From positions 1 to 64,000 of the forward strand of contig NZ_FNVU01000017.1 in assembly GCF_900107965.1 (NCBI RefSeq): a DNA stretch of 64,000 nucleotides, written 5' to 3'. The translations under genes were made by a program, and so were the position numbers. This document shows, piece by piece, positions 20,286 through 29,430 of this stretch. Numbering within the stretch: position 1 is the first letter of the stretch; each line of letters opens with the position of its first letter. Below the pieces are notes generated by a model, which saw only the letters and a list, made by a program, of their open reading frames with translations, did no database searches and was not told where the DNA came from. The stretch is from Actinacidiphila yanglinensis. Its GTDB lineage: Bacteria; Actinomycetota; Actinomycetes; Streptomycetales; Streptomycetaceae.

Positions 20286-20369
20286 GGTGCGGGTGCCGCT
20301 GCCCTTACGGTCGTCGGTCGCGGGCCGGAAGGGGCGGGTGCCGGTACGGCCCCCCGCCCGCCGCCCGGC

Positions 20370-20726
20370 TCAGACCAGCCGCTGGAGGTCGCGGCCGCCC
20401 AGCACGTGGGCGTGCGCGTGGAAGACGGTCTGGCCCGCGCCCGGACCGGTGTTGAACACGATCCGGTAGCCGGAGTCCACCACCTTCTCCTTCGCGGCCA
20501 CCTCTCCGGCCTCGCGCAGCACGTCCACGACCGCCGCCGGGTCGCCCGCGGCCAGCTCGGCCGCGTTCGCGTAGTGCACCCGCGGGATCACCAGCACGTG
20601 GGTCGGCGCCTGCGGGTTGATGTCCCGGAAGGCCACGGTGGTGTCGGTCTCCCGGACCACCGTCGCCGGGATCTCCCCGGCCACGATCTTGCAGAACAGG
20701 CAGTCCGGCTGCGCTTCTCCCGCCAC
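20370..20726 (-). CDS. HIT (histidine triad) family protein
   Basis: A 118-residue nucleotide hydrolase. CLFCKIVAGEIPA gives the zinc-type CxxC of HINT-like proteins, and VFHAHAHVLGG holds the histidine triad near the C-terminus. HINT-type enzymes hydrolyse nucleoside phosphoramidates and aminoacyl-AMP. The GTG at 20726 has AAGGGG about 8 nt upstream. It is first in a likely HIT-rnz operon and divergent from the lipoprotein gene. Confidence 0.95.
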   Translation of the reverse strand: MAGEAQPDCLFCKIVAGEIPATVVRETDTTVAFRDINPQAPTHVLVIPRVHYANAAELAAGDPAAVVDVLREAGEVAAKEKVVDSGYRIVFNTGPGAGQTVFHAHAHVLGGRDLQRLV

Positions 20727-20885
20727 CGCGGCACCCCTTCGTCTTCCGGCTCGTCGTGCCGCCCGGCGCCACCGCCGACCGGCCACCCGGGCATCGTAGC
20801 GGCCCGGACGGCCCCGGCCCCGTAAGGGCCGACGTCCACCGTGTGGGGGATGCCCGGCAGCGAGGGAGAGGAGCATCGTGGGGGG

Positions 20886-21248
20886 ATGGGACGCTTCGCG
20901 AAGGACTGGGGAGTGGGGGCGGCGGGCGCCGTCCTGGTGATCGCGGCGGTCGCGGCCTGCGATCCGGTGGACGGGCTGAACAGCTCCAACGTCTCCGTGA
21001 CCACTGATCAGTTGGCCACCAAGGCGCTGAAGCAAGACCACGTCAAGGTGCAGTGGCTGTCGTGCAGCGCGAGCGAGGACACGAAGGACCCGAAGGTCGA
21101 CTGCGTCGGACGGACGAACGACCAGAAGAAGATCACCGTGAAGGGGGACGTGACCCGGCAGTCGGACCTCAAATGCGTCCAGGGCCACCTGACCGGCGCG
21201 GTGGACGGCCGCACCGTGTTCGACGTACACGGCCTCGGCAACTGTTGA
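20886..21248 (+). CDS. Small putative lipoprotein, unknown function
   Basis: A 120-residue protein with a signal peptide whose hydrophobic core (VGAAGAVLVIAAV) ends in the lipobox AVAAC, so Cys24 or so should be lipidated. The mature part is hydrophilic, contains three more cysteines, and has a VDCVGRTNDQKKITVKG segment reminiscent of DUF4333-type domains. The ATG at 20886 is preceded by GAGGAG and a run of G. It lies just before the tricorn gene but is separated by that gene's own promoter-like sequence. Confidence 0.75.
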   Translation: MGRFAKDWGVGAAGAVLVIAAVAACDPVDGLNSSNVSVTTDQLATKALKQDHVKVQWLSCSASEDTKDPKVDCVGRTNDQKKITVKGDVTRQSDLKCVQGHLTGAVDGRTVFDVHGLGNC

Positions 21249-21278
21249 GGGCCACTGCTCAGGGCAGTTGATCGTGGT

Positions 21279-21284
21279 TAGGCT
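21279..21284 (+). promoter_or_regulatory. -10 box of the leaderless tricorn gene
   Basis: TAGGCT is followed after 6 nt by the GTG at 21291, which I therefore prefer over the adjacent GTG at 21288. Confidence 0.5.
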
Positions 21285-21290
21285 GGCGTG

Positions 21291-24200
21291 GTGACGCAGT
21301 CCTCGCTCTCCGCGCGCCCTCCGGGCCCCGCACAGCCCTCGTATCCGAGGTACCCGCATCCGCACGGCGACCTGGTCGTCTTCACCGCCGAGGACGACGT
21401 GTGGGTGGCGCCCCTGGACGGCGGCCGGGCCTGGCGGGTCAGTGCGGACAACATGCCGGTCCGCCGGCCCCGGATCTCCCCGGACGGCACGTCGGTGGCG
21501 TGGACCTCCACCCGTGACGGCGCGCCCGAGGTGCACGTCGCGGCGCTGGCGGGCGGACCCGCGCGCCGCCTCACGTACTGGGGCAACGCCCTGACAGGCG
21601 TGCGCACCTGGACACCGGACGGCGAGCTGGTGGTGGTGACCACCGCCGGCGAGGCGTCGATCCGCCGCACCTGGGCGCACCTGCTGCCGCTGGACGGCGG
21701 CCCCGCACGGAAGTTGCCGCTCGGCCCGCTCGGCGACCTCGCCTACGGCCCGGACGGCGCGGTGCTGCTCCAGTCGGTGACGATGGGGCGCGAGGCGGCG
21801 TACTGGAAGGGCTACCGGGGCGGCACAGCGGGCAAGTTGTGGCTCGACCCCACCGGCGGCGGCGACTTCCGCCGGGTGCACGAAGGGCTCGACGGCAACA
21901 TCGAGTGCCCGATGTGGGTCGGCGGCAGGATCGCGTTCCTCTCCGACCACGAGGGCCAGGGCGCGGTGTACTCCAGCCTGCCCGACGGCGGCGACCTGCG
22001 CCGCCACACCCCGCTCGGCGGCTTCTACGCCCGGCAGGCCGGCACCGACGGCAGCCGGATCGTCTACGTCTCCGGGGGCACTCTCCACCTGCTGGACAGC
22101 CTCGACGCGGACGCGCGCCCGCGGCCGCTGGAGCTCGCGCTCGGCGGCCAGCGCGCGGACCTGCAGCCCCACCCGGTGCGCACGTCCGCGTTCCTGGGCG
22201 AGGCGCGCCCGGACCGTACCGGCCGCGGCAGCGCGGTGGAGGTGCGCGGCACCACGCACTGGGTCACCCACCGGGGCGGCCCGGCCCGGGTGCTCGCGGC
22301 GCAGCCCGGTGTCCGCACCCGCCATCCGCGGGTGTTCGCGCAGGGCGAGGACCAGCACGTGGTGTGGGTGACCGACGCCGACGGGGACGACGCGCTGGAG
22401 ATCGCCCCGGCCACCGGGCTGCCCGCCGGCGCCACGCCGCGCCGGCTGGCCGCGGGCCGGCTGGGCCGGGTGCACGAGATCGAGGTGTCGCCGGACGGCC
22501 ACCGGATCGCCGTGGCCTCGCACGACGGGCGGGTGCTGCTGGTCGACACGCAGACCGGGGAGGTCCGCGAGGTGCCGACCGGCGGCTCGCCCGAGGGGGA
22601 CGCCGACCCGGCGCCGACGCCCGACCCGGCCGGGAACGCCGGCGACGCCAGCGACCTGGCCTTCTCCCCCGACTCCGGCTGGCTGGCCTGGTCCCAGCCG
22701 GGCCCCGGCGCGCTGCGCCAGGTCAAGCTCGCCTCGACCGCCGACCTCGCCGTGGTCGACGCGACCCCGCTGCGCTTCACCGACTTCGCGCCCGCCTTCA
22801 CCGCCGACGGCCGGCATCTGGCGTTCCTGTCCGAGCGGGCCTTCGACCCGGTCTACGACGCGCACGTCTTCGACCTCTCCTTCCCCAACGCCTGCCGCCC
22901 GTACCTGATCACGCTCGCCGCGACCACGCCCTCGCCGTTCGGCCCGCAGCGGCAGGGGCGGCCGTACGACGACGAGGAGGACGGCGACGGCGAGCACGGG
23001 CACGACAGCGGCGCGAGTGCGAGCGCGGGCTCGACGGGGCCGGAGCCGGGACCCGGCACCGACCCGGACGACGCCGGCGAAACCGGCTCCGACGCCGACC
23101 CGGACGCCGCCTCCGATGCGGACGACTCCGGTGCGGACGGCGACAACGGCGGTGCCGAGGAAGCCGGTTCGGGCCGGCGGGGCCGGCGCGACCGCCCGCG
23201 CGCCACGCGGGTCGACGCGGAGGGCATCGCCGACCGGATCGTGCCGTTCCCCGTCGAGGCCGGGCACTACTCGGGGCTGCGGTCCGCCAAGGGCGGGGTG
23301 CTGTGGCTGCGGCACCCGCTCGTCGGCACTCTCGGGTCGGCGCTGGCCACACCCGACGCGGACCCGCCCGAGACCGTCCTGGAGCGCTACGACCTGCGGC
23401 AGTTGAAGACCGAGGAGATCGCCTCCGACGTCGACGACTTCGCGGTGTCCGGCGACGGCGCGAAGGTACTCGTCAGCAGCGGGTCGCGGCTGCGGGTCGG
23501 ACCGGCGGACAGCAAGTCCGACGACGACTCGGACAGTTCGGTGAGCATCGACCTGACCCGGGTCCGGGTCACCGTCCAACCCGCCGACGAGTGGCGGCAG
23601 ATGTTCGACGAGACGCACCGGCTGGCCCGCGACCACTTCTGGCGGGCCGACATGGGCGGCCTGGACTGGGACGCGATCGGCGCGCGCTACCGCGCCCTGC
23701 TGGACCGGGTCGCCACCCACGACGACCTGGTCGACCTGCTGTGGGAGCTGCACGGCGAGCTGCGCACGTCGCACGCGTACGTCTCCGCGGCCGGCGGCTC
23801 GGGCGACCCGCGCCGCCGCCAGGGCCTGCTCGGTGCGGACATCTCCCGTGCGGAGGACGGCGGTTGGCGGGTGGACCGGGTGCTGCCCGGGGAGTCCTCC
23901 GACCCGAGAGCGCGCTCACCGCTGGCCGCGCCGGGTGTGGCGGTCCGGGCCGGGGACACGCTCGTCGCGGTCGACGCGCTGCCCGTCGACCCGCTGACCG
24001 GCCCCGCGCCGCTGCTGGTGGGCACCGCGGGCAAGCCGGTCGAGCTGACCGTCGCGCCCGCCGCGGGCGGCCCGCTCCGGCACGTGGTCGTGGTCCCGCT
24101 CGCCGACGAGGAGGCGCTGCGCTACCACGACTGGGTCGCCGACCGGCGCGCCTACGTGCACGCGGCGTCCGGCGGGCGGCTCGGCTACCTGCACGTGCCC

Positions 24201-24770
24201 GACATGGTCAGCAACGGCTGGGCCGAGATCCACCGCGACCTGCGGGTGGAGGTGGCCCGGGAGGGGCTGGTGGTCGACGTCCGCGAGAACCGCGGCGGGC
24301 ACACCTCGCAGCTGGTGGTGGAGAAGCTGGCCCGCCGGGTCATCGGCTGGGACCTGCCGCGGCACGGCCGTCCCTTCAGCTACCCGCAGGACGCCCCGCG
24401 CGGGCCGGTGGTGGCCGTCGCCAACGAGTTCTCCGGGTCCGACGGCGACATCGTCAACGCGGCGATCCGCACCCTCGGGATCGGCCCGGTGGTCGGCACC
24501 CGGACGTGGGGCGGCGTGATCGGCATCGACAGCCGCTACCACCTGGTCGACGGCACCTCGGTGACGCAGCCGAAGTACGCCCTGTGGTTCGAGGGGTTCG
24601 GCTGGTCCGTGGAGAACCACGGGGTCGACCCCGACGTCGAGGTGGTCGTCACCCCGCAGGACCACGCCGCCGGCCGCGACCCCCAGCTCGACCGGGCCAT
24701 CGCGCTGGCCCTGGAGGCGCTGGCGGCGAACCCGGCGAAGTCGGCCCCGCCGCTGCCGGAACTGGGCTAG
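21291..24770 (+). CDS. Tricorn-type S41 family peptidase
   Basis: A 1159-residue homologue of tricorn protease, a cytoplasmic oligomeric peptidase that degrades peptides released by the proteasome. The N-terminal half is made of beta-propeller repeats (for example RISPDGTSVAWTS, DGHRIAVASHDG, DSGWLAWSQ); then come a core helical region, a PDZ domain (about residues 860-935) and the S41 catalytic domain, with the nucleophile Ser in ANEFSGSDGD and a following GTRTWGGVIGI. Between the propellers is a roughly 70-residue Asp/Ser/Glu-rich insertion (about residues 561-633). It is leaderless. Its 3' end overlaps the convergent methyltransferase by 4 nt. Confidence 0.94.
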   Translation: MTQSSLSARPPGPAQPSYPRYPHPHGDLVVFTAEDDVWVAPLDGGRAWRVSADNMPVRRPRISPDGTSVAWTSTRDGAPEVHVAALAGGPARRLTYWGNALTGVRTWTPDGELVVVTTAGEASIRRTWAHLLPLDGGPARKLPLGPLGDLAYGPDGAVLLQSVTMGREAAYWKGYRGGTAGKLWLDPTGGGDFRRVHEGLDGNIECPMWVGGRIAFLSDHEGQGAVYSSLPDGGDLRRHTPLGGFYARQAGTDGSRIVYVSGGTLHLLDSLDADARPRPLELALGGQRADLQPHPVRTSAFLGEARPDRTGRGSAVEVRGTTHWVTHRGGPARVLAAQPGVRTRHPRVFAQGEDQHVVWVTDADGDDALEIAPATGLPAGATPRRLAAGRLGRVHEIEVSPDGHRIAVASHDGRVLLVDTQTGEVREVPTGGSPEGDADPAPTPDPAGNAGDASDLAFSPDSGWLAWSQPGPGALRQVKLASTADLAVVDATPLRFTDFAPAFTADGRHLAFLSERAFDPVYDAHVFDLSFPNACRPYLITLAATTPSPFGPQRQGRPYDDEEDGDGEHGHDSGASASAGSTGPEPGPGTDPDDAGETGSDADPDAASDADDSGADGDNGGAEEAGSGRRGRRDRPRATRVDAEGIADRIVPFPVEAGHYSGLRSAKGGVLWLRHPLVGTLGSALATPDADPPETVLERYDLRQLKTEEIASDVDDFAVSGDGAKVLVSSGSRLRVGPADSKSDDDSDSSVSIDLTRVRVTVQPADEWRQMFDETHRLARDHFWRADMGGLDWDAIGARYRALLDRVATHDDLVDLLWELHGELRTSHAYVSAAGGSGDPRRRQGLLGADISRAEDGGWRVDRVLPGESSDPRARSPLAAPGVAVRAGDTLVAVDALPVDPLTGPAPLLVGTAGKPVELTVAPAAGGPLRHVVVVPLADEEALRYHDWVADRRAYVHAASGGRLGYLHVPDMVSNGWAEIHRDLRVEVAREGLVVDVRENRGGHTSQLVVEKLARRVIGWDLPRHGRPFSYPQDAPRGPVVAVANEFSGSDGDIVNAAIRTLGIGPVVGTRTWGGVIGIDSRYHLVDGTSVTQPKYALWFEGFGWSVENHGVDPDVEVVVTPQDHAAGRDPQLDRAIALALEALAANPAKSAPPLPELG

Positions 24771-25600
24771 CCCGTCCCGCCCGCGCCCCCGAGCAACGGT
24801 CCCGGGGGCGCGGGCGCCGGGAGTCGGTCCCGGGCGGGAGGGCCCTCGCCCCGCGCCGGGCCGTCCTCGTCCCGGCGGAACAGGGCCGTGTGGAGGAAGG
24901 GTTCGCCGAACCGCGGCGAGCCGGGCGGCTCGTCCCGCATGGGGCGCAGCTCGATCTCGTCGAGGTGGCCGAAGATCCGGCGCAGGTCCTCGGGCCGGTA
25001 GGCGAGCCCGCCGTGCAGGGCGGCTTCGCCGTAGAAGGCGGCGTCGGGCAGCTCCGACCCCATCGCGCCGTGCGCGAAGCAGGCCAGCGCGAGGTGCCCG
25101 CCGGGCGCGAGGTGCCGGTCCAGGAGGTCCAGGTAGCTGATCCGGCGGTGCGGCGGCAGGTGGTGGAAGCAGCCGGAGTCGACGATCAGGTCGTACCGGC
25201 CGGTGAGCGGCACGGCGGCCGGGTCGAAGGCGTCGCCCCGGTGGAAGCGGACGGCGGCGCCGCTCTCCCGCGCGCGGGCCTCGGCCCAGGCGATCGCGGC
25301 CGGCGAGAGGTCGACGGCGTCCACGTCGAACCCCGCGGCGGCGAGGTACAGCGCGTTGCGGCCAGGGCCGCAGCCGAGGTCGAGGGCGCGGCCGGGGGCG
25401 ACCAGGCCGCGGTCGAGGTAGTCGGCGAGGTTCTCGTCCGGCTTGTCGACGAAGAAGGGCACCGGCCGGTCGCGGTCGGCGTAGAAGCCGTCCCACCACC
25501 CGGCGCCGTCCGCCGTCCACCGGTCTGCCCCCGGTGCGAACAGCCCGTCGAGCAGCCGGAGTACGTCGTCCACGGTGCGGATGCCCCGGTGCATGTCCAT
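24767..25600 (-). CDS. Class I SAM-dependent methyltransferase
   Basis: A 277-residue protein with motif I ALDLGCGPGRNALYLA, the acidic ribose-binding residue in VDAVDLSP, and IVDSGCFHHLP at the post-II position. The N-terminal WWDGFYADRDRPVPFFVDKPDENL resembles the TehB/thiopurine group of small-molecule methyltransferases. The C-terminal 25 residues are Pro/Gly rich. The ATG at 25600 begins the family match; further upstream sequence is not conserved-looking. It overlaps the tricorn gene tail to tail. Confidence 0.88.
   Translation of the reverse strand: MDMHRGIRTVDDVLRLLDGLFAPGADRWTADGAGWWDGFYADRDRPVPFFVDKPDENLADYLDRGLVAPGRALDLGCGPGRNALYLAAAGFDVDAVDLSPAAIAWAEARARESGAAVRFHRGDAFDPAAVPLTGRYDLIVDSGCFHHLPPHRRISYLDLLDRHLAPGGHLALACFAHGAMGSELPDAAFYGEAALHGGLAYRPEDLRRIFGHLDEIELRPMRDEPPGSPRFGEPFLHTALFRRDEDGPARGEGPPARDRLPAPAPPGPLLGGAGGTG
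24780..24814 (+). terminator. 12-bp hairpin after the tricorn gene, inside the methyltransferase 3' coding end
   Basis: CCCGCGCCCCCG (24780-24791) pairs perfectly with CGGGGGCGCGGG (24803-24814) around an 11-nt loop. It lies 10 nt beyond the tricorn stop and codes for the Pro/Gly-rich C-terminus of the convergent methyltransferase. Confidence 0.6.
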
Positions 25601-25882
25601 GCCGGAAGCGTACGGGGGCGTACCCGTCCGCCCCTCCGGAGCCTCCCCGTAGGCCAGTTGGCGGACGGCCGTCGACACGGCGCGCGCCGCCGCGCGGGCG
25701 CGGTCCGCCGCCCGAAGCGTCCCGGAGGTCGCGGCACGCGGCGACCCCACCCGAACTGATGAAGTTTCAGGTACGGACCGCGGCAAACGGCAGGCACGCG
25801 GGTTGCCGGACCCGCACGGGCGGTCATGCATGACCCACATCCCCCCGATCCCCGTGATCTCCGCAACGAGAGGTGACCGTCC

Positions 25883-27919
25883 ATGCGCCGAAGGCTCCTC
25901 GCACGTACCGCATCACTAGTGTGCGCGGGTCTGGCGGTGGCGGGCCTGCCCGCCGCCACGTCCGCCGCGTCCGCCGCCGCACCCACCGTGCCCGCCGGCC
26001 GGATCGGACTGCCGGACTCCCTGCCGTCCTGGGCCACCGCGGACGCCGACCAGGGCCAGGCACCCACCGGCACGACGGTCACCGCGCACGTGTACCTCGC
26101 CGGGAAGGACCCCGCCGGACTGGCGGCGGCCGCCCGCGCGGTCTCCGACCCGGCCTCGCCGCAGTACGGCCGGTACCTCACCCCGCAGCAGGTCAGGGCG
26201 CGTTACGGCGCCACGCCCGAGCAGCAGGCGGCCGTACGCGACTGGCTGACCGGCGCGGGCTTCCGGGTGACCGGCGCCGACGCCCACCAGATCACCGTGC
26301 AGGGCAGCCCGTCGGCCGTCGACACCGCGTTCGGCACCACGCTGCACCAGTACCGGAAGGACGACCACCTCTACACCGCCCCGGTCGCGGCCGCGTCGGT
26401 CCCGGAGGACCTGGGTGACGCGGTGCTGACGGTGACCGGCCTGGAGGACACCCCGCACCTGGCGACGCCCAAGGCCGACCGGGGCGGCGTGCACACCGGC
26501 GGCCCCGCCGCCACGCCCTCCGCCGCCGCCCCCTCCGGCGGGCCGCAGGACCAACTGCCGCCGCCCACTGCCGCGTTCGTCAACGCCCCGCCGTTCTCGA
26601 CGGCTTGGGGCGACCACCCCGCGACCGACGTGCCGCAGGCGTACGGAGCCGTGCAGCCGTACGCCGTGAAGGGCTACACCGGGAAGCAGCTGCGCAGCGC
26701 GTACGGCGTGACCGGCTCCGGGCTGAGCGGGAGCGGCGTGAAGGTCGCCGTCGTGGACGCGTACCACTCCCCCACGCTGGCCGCCGACGCGACGACGTAC
26801 GCCGGGCGCAACGGTGACGCGGCCTACCGCAGCGGCCAGTTGAGCTCGGTGGACGCGGCGAAGTGGACCGACACCGACGAGTGCGGCGCGGCCGGCTGGT
26901 ACGGCGAGCAGTCGCTCGACGTGGAGGCGGTGCACGCGATGGCGCAGGACGCCGACATCGCGTACGTCGGCGCGGCCTCCTGCCAGGACTCGGATCTGCT
27001 GTCGGCGCTGAACACCATCGTGGACCGCCACCTCGCGGACATCGTCAGCAACTCCTGGGGCGAGCCGGAGAACACCGCCGACCCGGCGATGGACCCGGCC
27101 TTCGACCAGACCTTCGCCACGGGCGCGCTGGAGGGCATCGGCTTCTACTTCTCCAGCGGTGACGACGGCGACGACCAGGCGGCCACCGGCGTCAAGCAGA
27201 GCGAGACGCCCGCGTCGCGGCCGGGGGTGACCGCGGTCGGCGGGACCTCCCTCGCGGTGGGCGCGGACGACGGCTACCAGTGGGAGACCGGCTGGGGCAC
27301 CGCCAGTTCGCGGCTGAACGCCGCGGGCACCCGGTGGAGCACGGCACTGCCGGGCACCTTCGACGACGGCGCCGGCGGCGGGGTGAGCGCGCGGGCGGTC
27401 CAGCCGTCGTACCAGCGCGGCGCCGTGCCGACCGCGCTCGCGCAGGCCGGCGGCGGGCCCGCGATGCGGACCGTCCCGGACATCTCCGCGGTCGCCGACC
27501 CCACCACCGGCTTCCTCATCGGCCAGACCCAGACCTGGCCCGACGGCACCACGAAGTACGGCGAGTTCAGGATCGGCGGCACCAGCCTGGCCGCGCCGGT
27601 GATCGCCGGCATCCAGGCGCTCGCGCAGCAGGCGCAGGGCTTCGCGATCGGCTTCGCCAACCCGGCCCTCTACGCCCGCATGGACACCGCCGCCTTCCAC
27701 GACGTCACGGACCACCCGCTGGGCAGCACGCAGCTGGCCGCGGTGCGGGTCGACTACCGCAACGGCGTGGACACCTCGGCGGGCACCTACACCACCCTCC
27801 AGAGCCTCGGCCACGACTCGTCGCTGGTCGCCGGCACCGGATACGACGAGGTGACGGGCGTCGGCTCGCCGGCCGCCGGCTACCTGCAGTCCTTCCTCTC
27901 CCCGGCCGCCAAGCGCTGA
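25883..27919 (+). CDS. Secreted S53 (sedolisin/kumamolisin) serine-carboxyl protease
   Basis: A 678-residue pre-pro-protease. It has a signal peptide (residues about 1-32), an activation pro-domain (about 45-190, with YGRYLTPQQVRARYG), a Pro/Gly/Ala-rich linker, and an S53 catalytic domain. The catalytic Glu and Asp are in YGEQSLDVEAVH, the oxyanion Asp region is in SSGDDGDD, and the nucleophile Ser is in GGTSLAAP; the calcium-site region VTGVGSPAAGY closes the domain. GAGAGGTGA lies 6 nt before the ATG. A paralogue of the same layout lies at 58878-60848. Such enzymes work in acidic surroundings. Confidence 0.94.
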   Translation: MRRRLLARTASLVCAGLAVAGLPAATSAASAAAPTVPAGRIGLPDSLPSWATADADQGQAPTGTTVTAHVYLAGKDPAGLAAAARAVSDPASPQYGRYLTPQQVRARYGATPEQQAAVRDWLTGAGFRVTGADAHQITVQGSPSAVDTAFGTTLHQYRKDDHLYTAPVAAASVPEDLGDAVLTVTGLEDTPHLATPKADRGGVHTGGPAATPSAAAPSGGPQDQLPPPTAAFVNAPPFSTAWGDHPATDVPQAYGAVQPYAVKGYTGKQLRSAYGVTGSGLSGSGVKVAVVDAYHSPTLAADATTYAGRNGDAAYRSGQLSSVDAAKWTDTDECGAAGWYGEQSLDVEAVHAMAQDADIAYVGAASCQDSDLLSALNTIVDRHLADIVSNSWGEPENTADPAMDPAFDQTFATGALEGIGFYFSSGDDGDDQAATGVKQSETPASRPGVTAVGGTSLAVGADDGYQWETGWGTASSRLNAAGTRWSTALPGTFDDGAGGGVSARAVQPSYQRGAVPTALAQAGGGPAMRTVPDISAVADPTTGFLIGQTQTWPDGTTKYGEFRIGGTSLAAPVIAGIQALAQQAQGFAIGFANPALYARMDTAAFHDVTDHPLGSTQLAAVRVDYRNGVDTSAGTYTTLQSLGHDSSLVAGTGYDEVTGVGSPAAGYLQSFLSPAAKR

Positions 27920-27934
27920 GCGCCGAACTCCCGC

Positions 27935-27966
27935 ACGGGGCCCCGCCGTTCGCGGTGGGGCCCCGT
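27935..27966 (+). terminator. Terminator hairpin after the first S53 protease
   Basis: ACGGGGCCCC (27935-27944) pairs perfectly with GGGGCCCCGT (27957-27966). It starts 16 nt after the stop and has no T-tract. Confidence 0.7.
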
Positions 27967-28023
27967 CTGGTTCCCCGGACCCCGCGCACCGCGCGACGGG
28001 CCGCGTCTGGCAGGGTCGGGCCC

Positions 28024-28938
28024 ATGACGGACGACGACGGCACCCTCGCCGAGCTCTTCGACCGGCTCGGCTGCGAGATCGCGCTGTGCGTGCAAGCGCT
28101 GGACGGCGCGGCCGAGTTCACCCTCGCCGCCGACCGGCAGGTCACCCCCGGATCCACGATGAAGGTGCAGGTCGCGCTGGAGGCGGAGACCTGGTTCGCG
28201 GAAGGGCGGCTGGACCCGCGCGAGCAGGTGGCGCTCCCGGCCGAGGGCCGCACCCCCGGCCCGGTCGGGCTCTCGCTGTTCGCGGACGAGGCCACGCTGT
28301 CCCTGCGGGACATGGTGACGCTGATGCTCACCATCAGCGACAACCCCAGCACCGACGCCCTGCTGCGCCGGGTCGGCACCGGCGCGGTCAACGCCACCGC
28401 CGCCCGGCTCGGACTGACCGGCACCGTGGTCACCTCCGACCTCGCGACGCTGGTGGACGCGGTCGCCCGCGACCTCGGCCGGGCCGACTGGAACGACCTC
28501 GACACGTGGGCGGCGACCGCCTCCGCCGAGGACCACGCCCGGGCCGACGCGCTGCTGGTCGCCTCGCCCACCCTGAGCCCGACGACCGGTACCCGCACCA
28601 CGCCGTACGACATGGCCCGCCTGCTCCGGCTGATCTGGACCGACCAGGCCGGGCCGCCCGAAGCCTGCGCCCGGGTCCGCGCGGTGATGGCGCGCCAGCT
28701 CACCCGGCACCGCCTCGCCGCCGGCTTCCGCCGGCCCGTCGCGGTGGCCGCCAAGAGCGGCAGCCTGCTCGGCGTGGTCCGCAACGAGATCGGGGTGATC
28801 ACCCATCCCGACGGCCGCCGCTACGCCGCCGCCGTCTTCACCCGCTCCCGTCCCGGCGCGGACGACGCCGCCGTGAACGCGGCGATCGGCACCGCCGCCG
28901 CCCGGGCGGTCGCCGCCCTGCGCGCGGCCGGCGCCTGA
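28024..28938 (+). CDS. Class A beta-lactamase-like serine hydrolase without signal peptide
   Basis: A 304-residue protein with the three active-site elements of the serine beta-lactamase/penicillin-binding fold: S-x-x-K as STMK (about residue 48), SDN as ISDNPST, and K-[ST]-G as KSG in AAKSGSLLG. The class A omega-loop Glu (ExxLN) is not obvious. No signal peptide or membrane segment precedes the domain; the protein begins MTDDDGTLAELFDRLG. It may thus be a cytoplasmic esterase or peptidase rather than a resistance enzyme. A CAGGGT -10-like box lies 7 nt before the ATG, suggesting a leaderless transcript. Confidence 0.85.
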   Translation: MTDDDGTLAELFDRLGCEIALCVQALDGAAEFTLAADRQVTPGSTMKVQVALEAETWFAEGRLDPREQVALPAEGRTPGPVGLSLFADEATLSLRDMVTLMLTISDNPSTDALLRRVGTGAVNATAARLGLTGTVVTSDLATLVDAVARDLGRADWNDLDTWAATASAEDHARADALLVASPTLSPTTGTRTTPYDMARLLRLIWTDQAGPPEACARVRAVMARQLTRHRLAAGFRRPVAVAAKSGSLLGVVRNEIGVITHPDGRRYAAAVFTRSRPGADDAAVNAAIGTAAARAVAALRAAGA

Positions 28939-29160
28939 AACACACCGGCAACGGACCCCGCCCACCGCCCCGGACCGCGCCCTTCCCGGCCGCTTCCGAC
29001 CGTCCTGATCCGGCCGCGCGGCGCCCCACCCTGCCGGGTTCGGGTGCCGTCCATGTGGCTGACCTGTGTGTTCATCTCCTTGAAGCAAGAACCGTTTTCT
29101 CGGCCGATGTGCCCGGGGGCTGGATTCACCCCTTGAAAGCAGCCGGGCGGGTGCTGACGG

Positions 29161-29204
29161 CGGGTCAAGGGCCGGTCGCAAAGGCGGTCCCGGACCTTGA
29201 CCCG
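29161..29204. promoter_or_regulatory. Perfect inverted repeat, candidate operator upstream of the GH3 gene
   Basis: CGGGTCAAGG (29161-29170) and CCTTGACCCG (29195-29204) are exact reverse complements separated by 24 nt. The right arm contains a TTGACC -35-like hexamer at 29197-29202. The spacing suits either two regulator half-sites or an RNA hairpin. Confidence 0.45.
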
Positions 29205-29226
29205 GCACCGGGAGGCGAGTTCAATC
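29197..29226 (+). promoter_or_regulatory. Candidate promoter for the GH3 gene
   Basis: TTGACC (29197-29202), an 18-nt spacer and TTCAAT (29221-29226). It would give a leader of about 450 nt before the GTG at 29686. Confidence 0.4.
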
Positions 29227-29430
29227 ACACCCGCACCATGGGCACACGACCGGCCCTCCGGGGCGGGCCGCAGGTCCACCGCTCGGCGAACAGCACTCCC
29301 GCTCTCCCGTCCGGCACGGAAGGGTGCGTGGACGCGCACCCTGGGAGCGCTCCACCCGCGGCCCGGCCGCGGGACGGAGCACGCCCTCCCGCAGCCGCGG
29401 CGGCACACGGTCACCGAAGGGCATGTGTCC

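Noticed and set aside
20370-23774. Long minus-strand frame ending in the HIT protein
   Set aside because: Only the last 118 codons match a real family (HIT) and they have their own start with a ribosome binding site; the rest is antisense to the tricorn gene.
29087-29100. Palindrome-like AAGAACCGTTTTCT as a LacI-type operator for the GH3 gene
   Set aside because: Only the outer four bases of each side pair; it does not match a known operator consensus.
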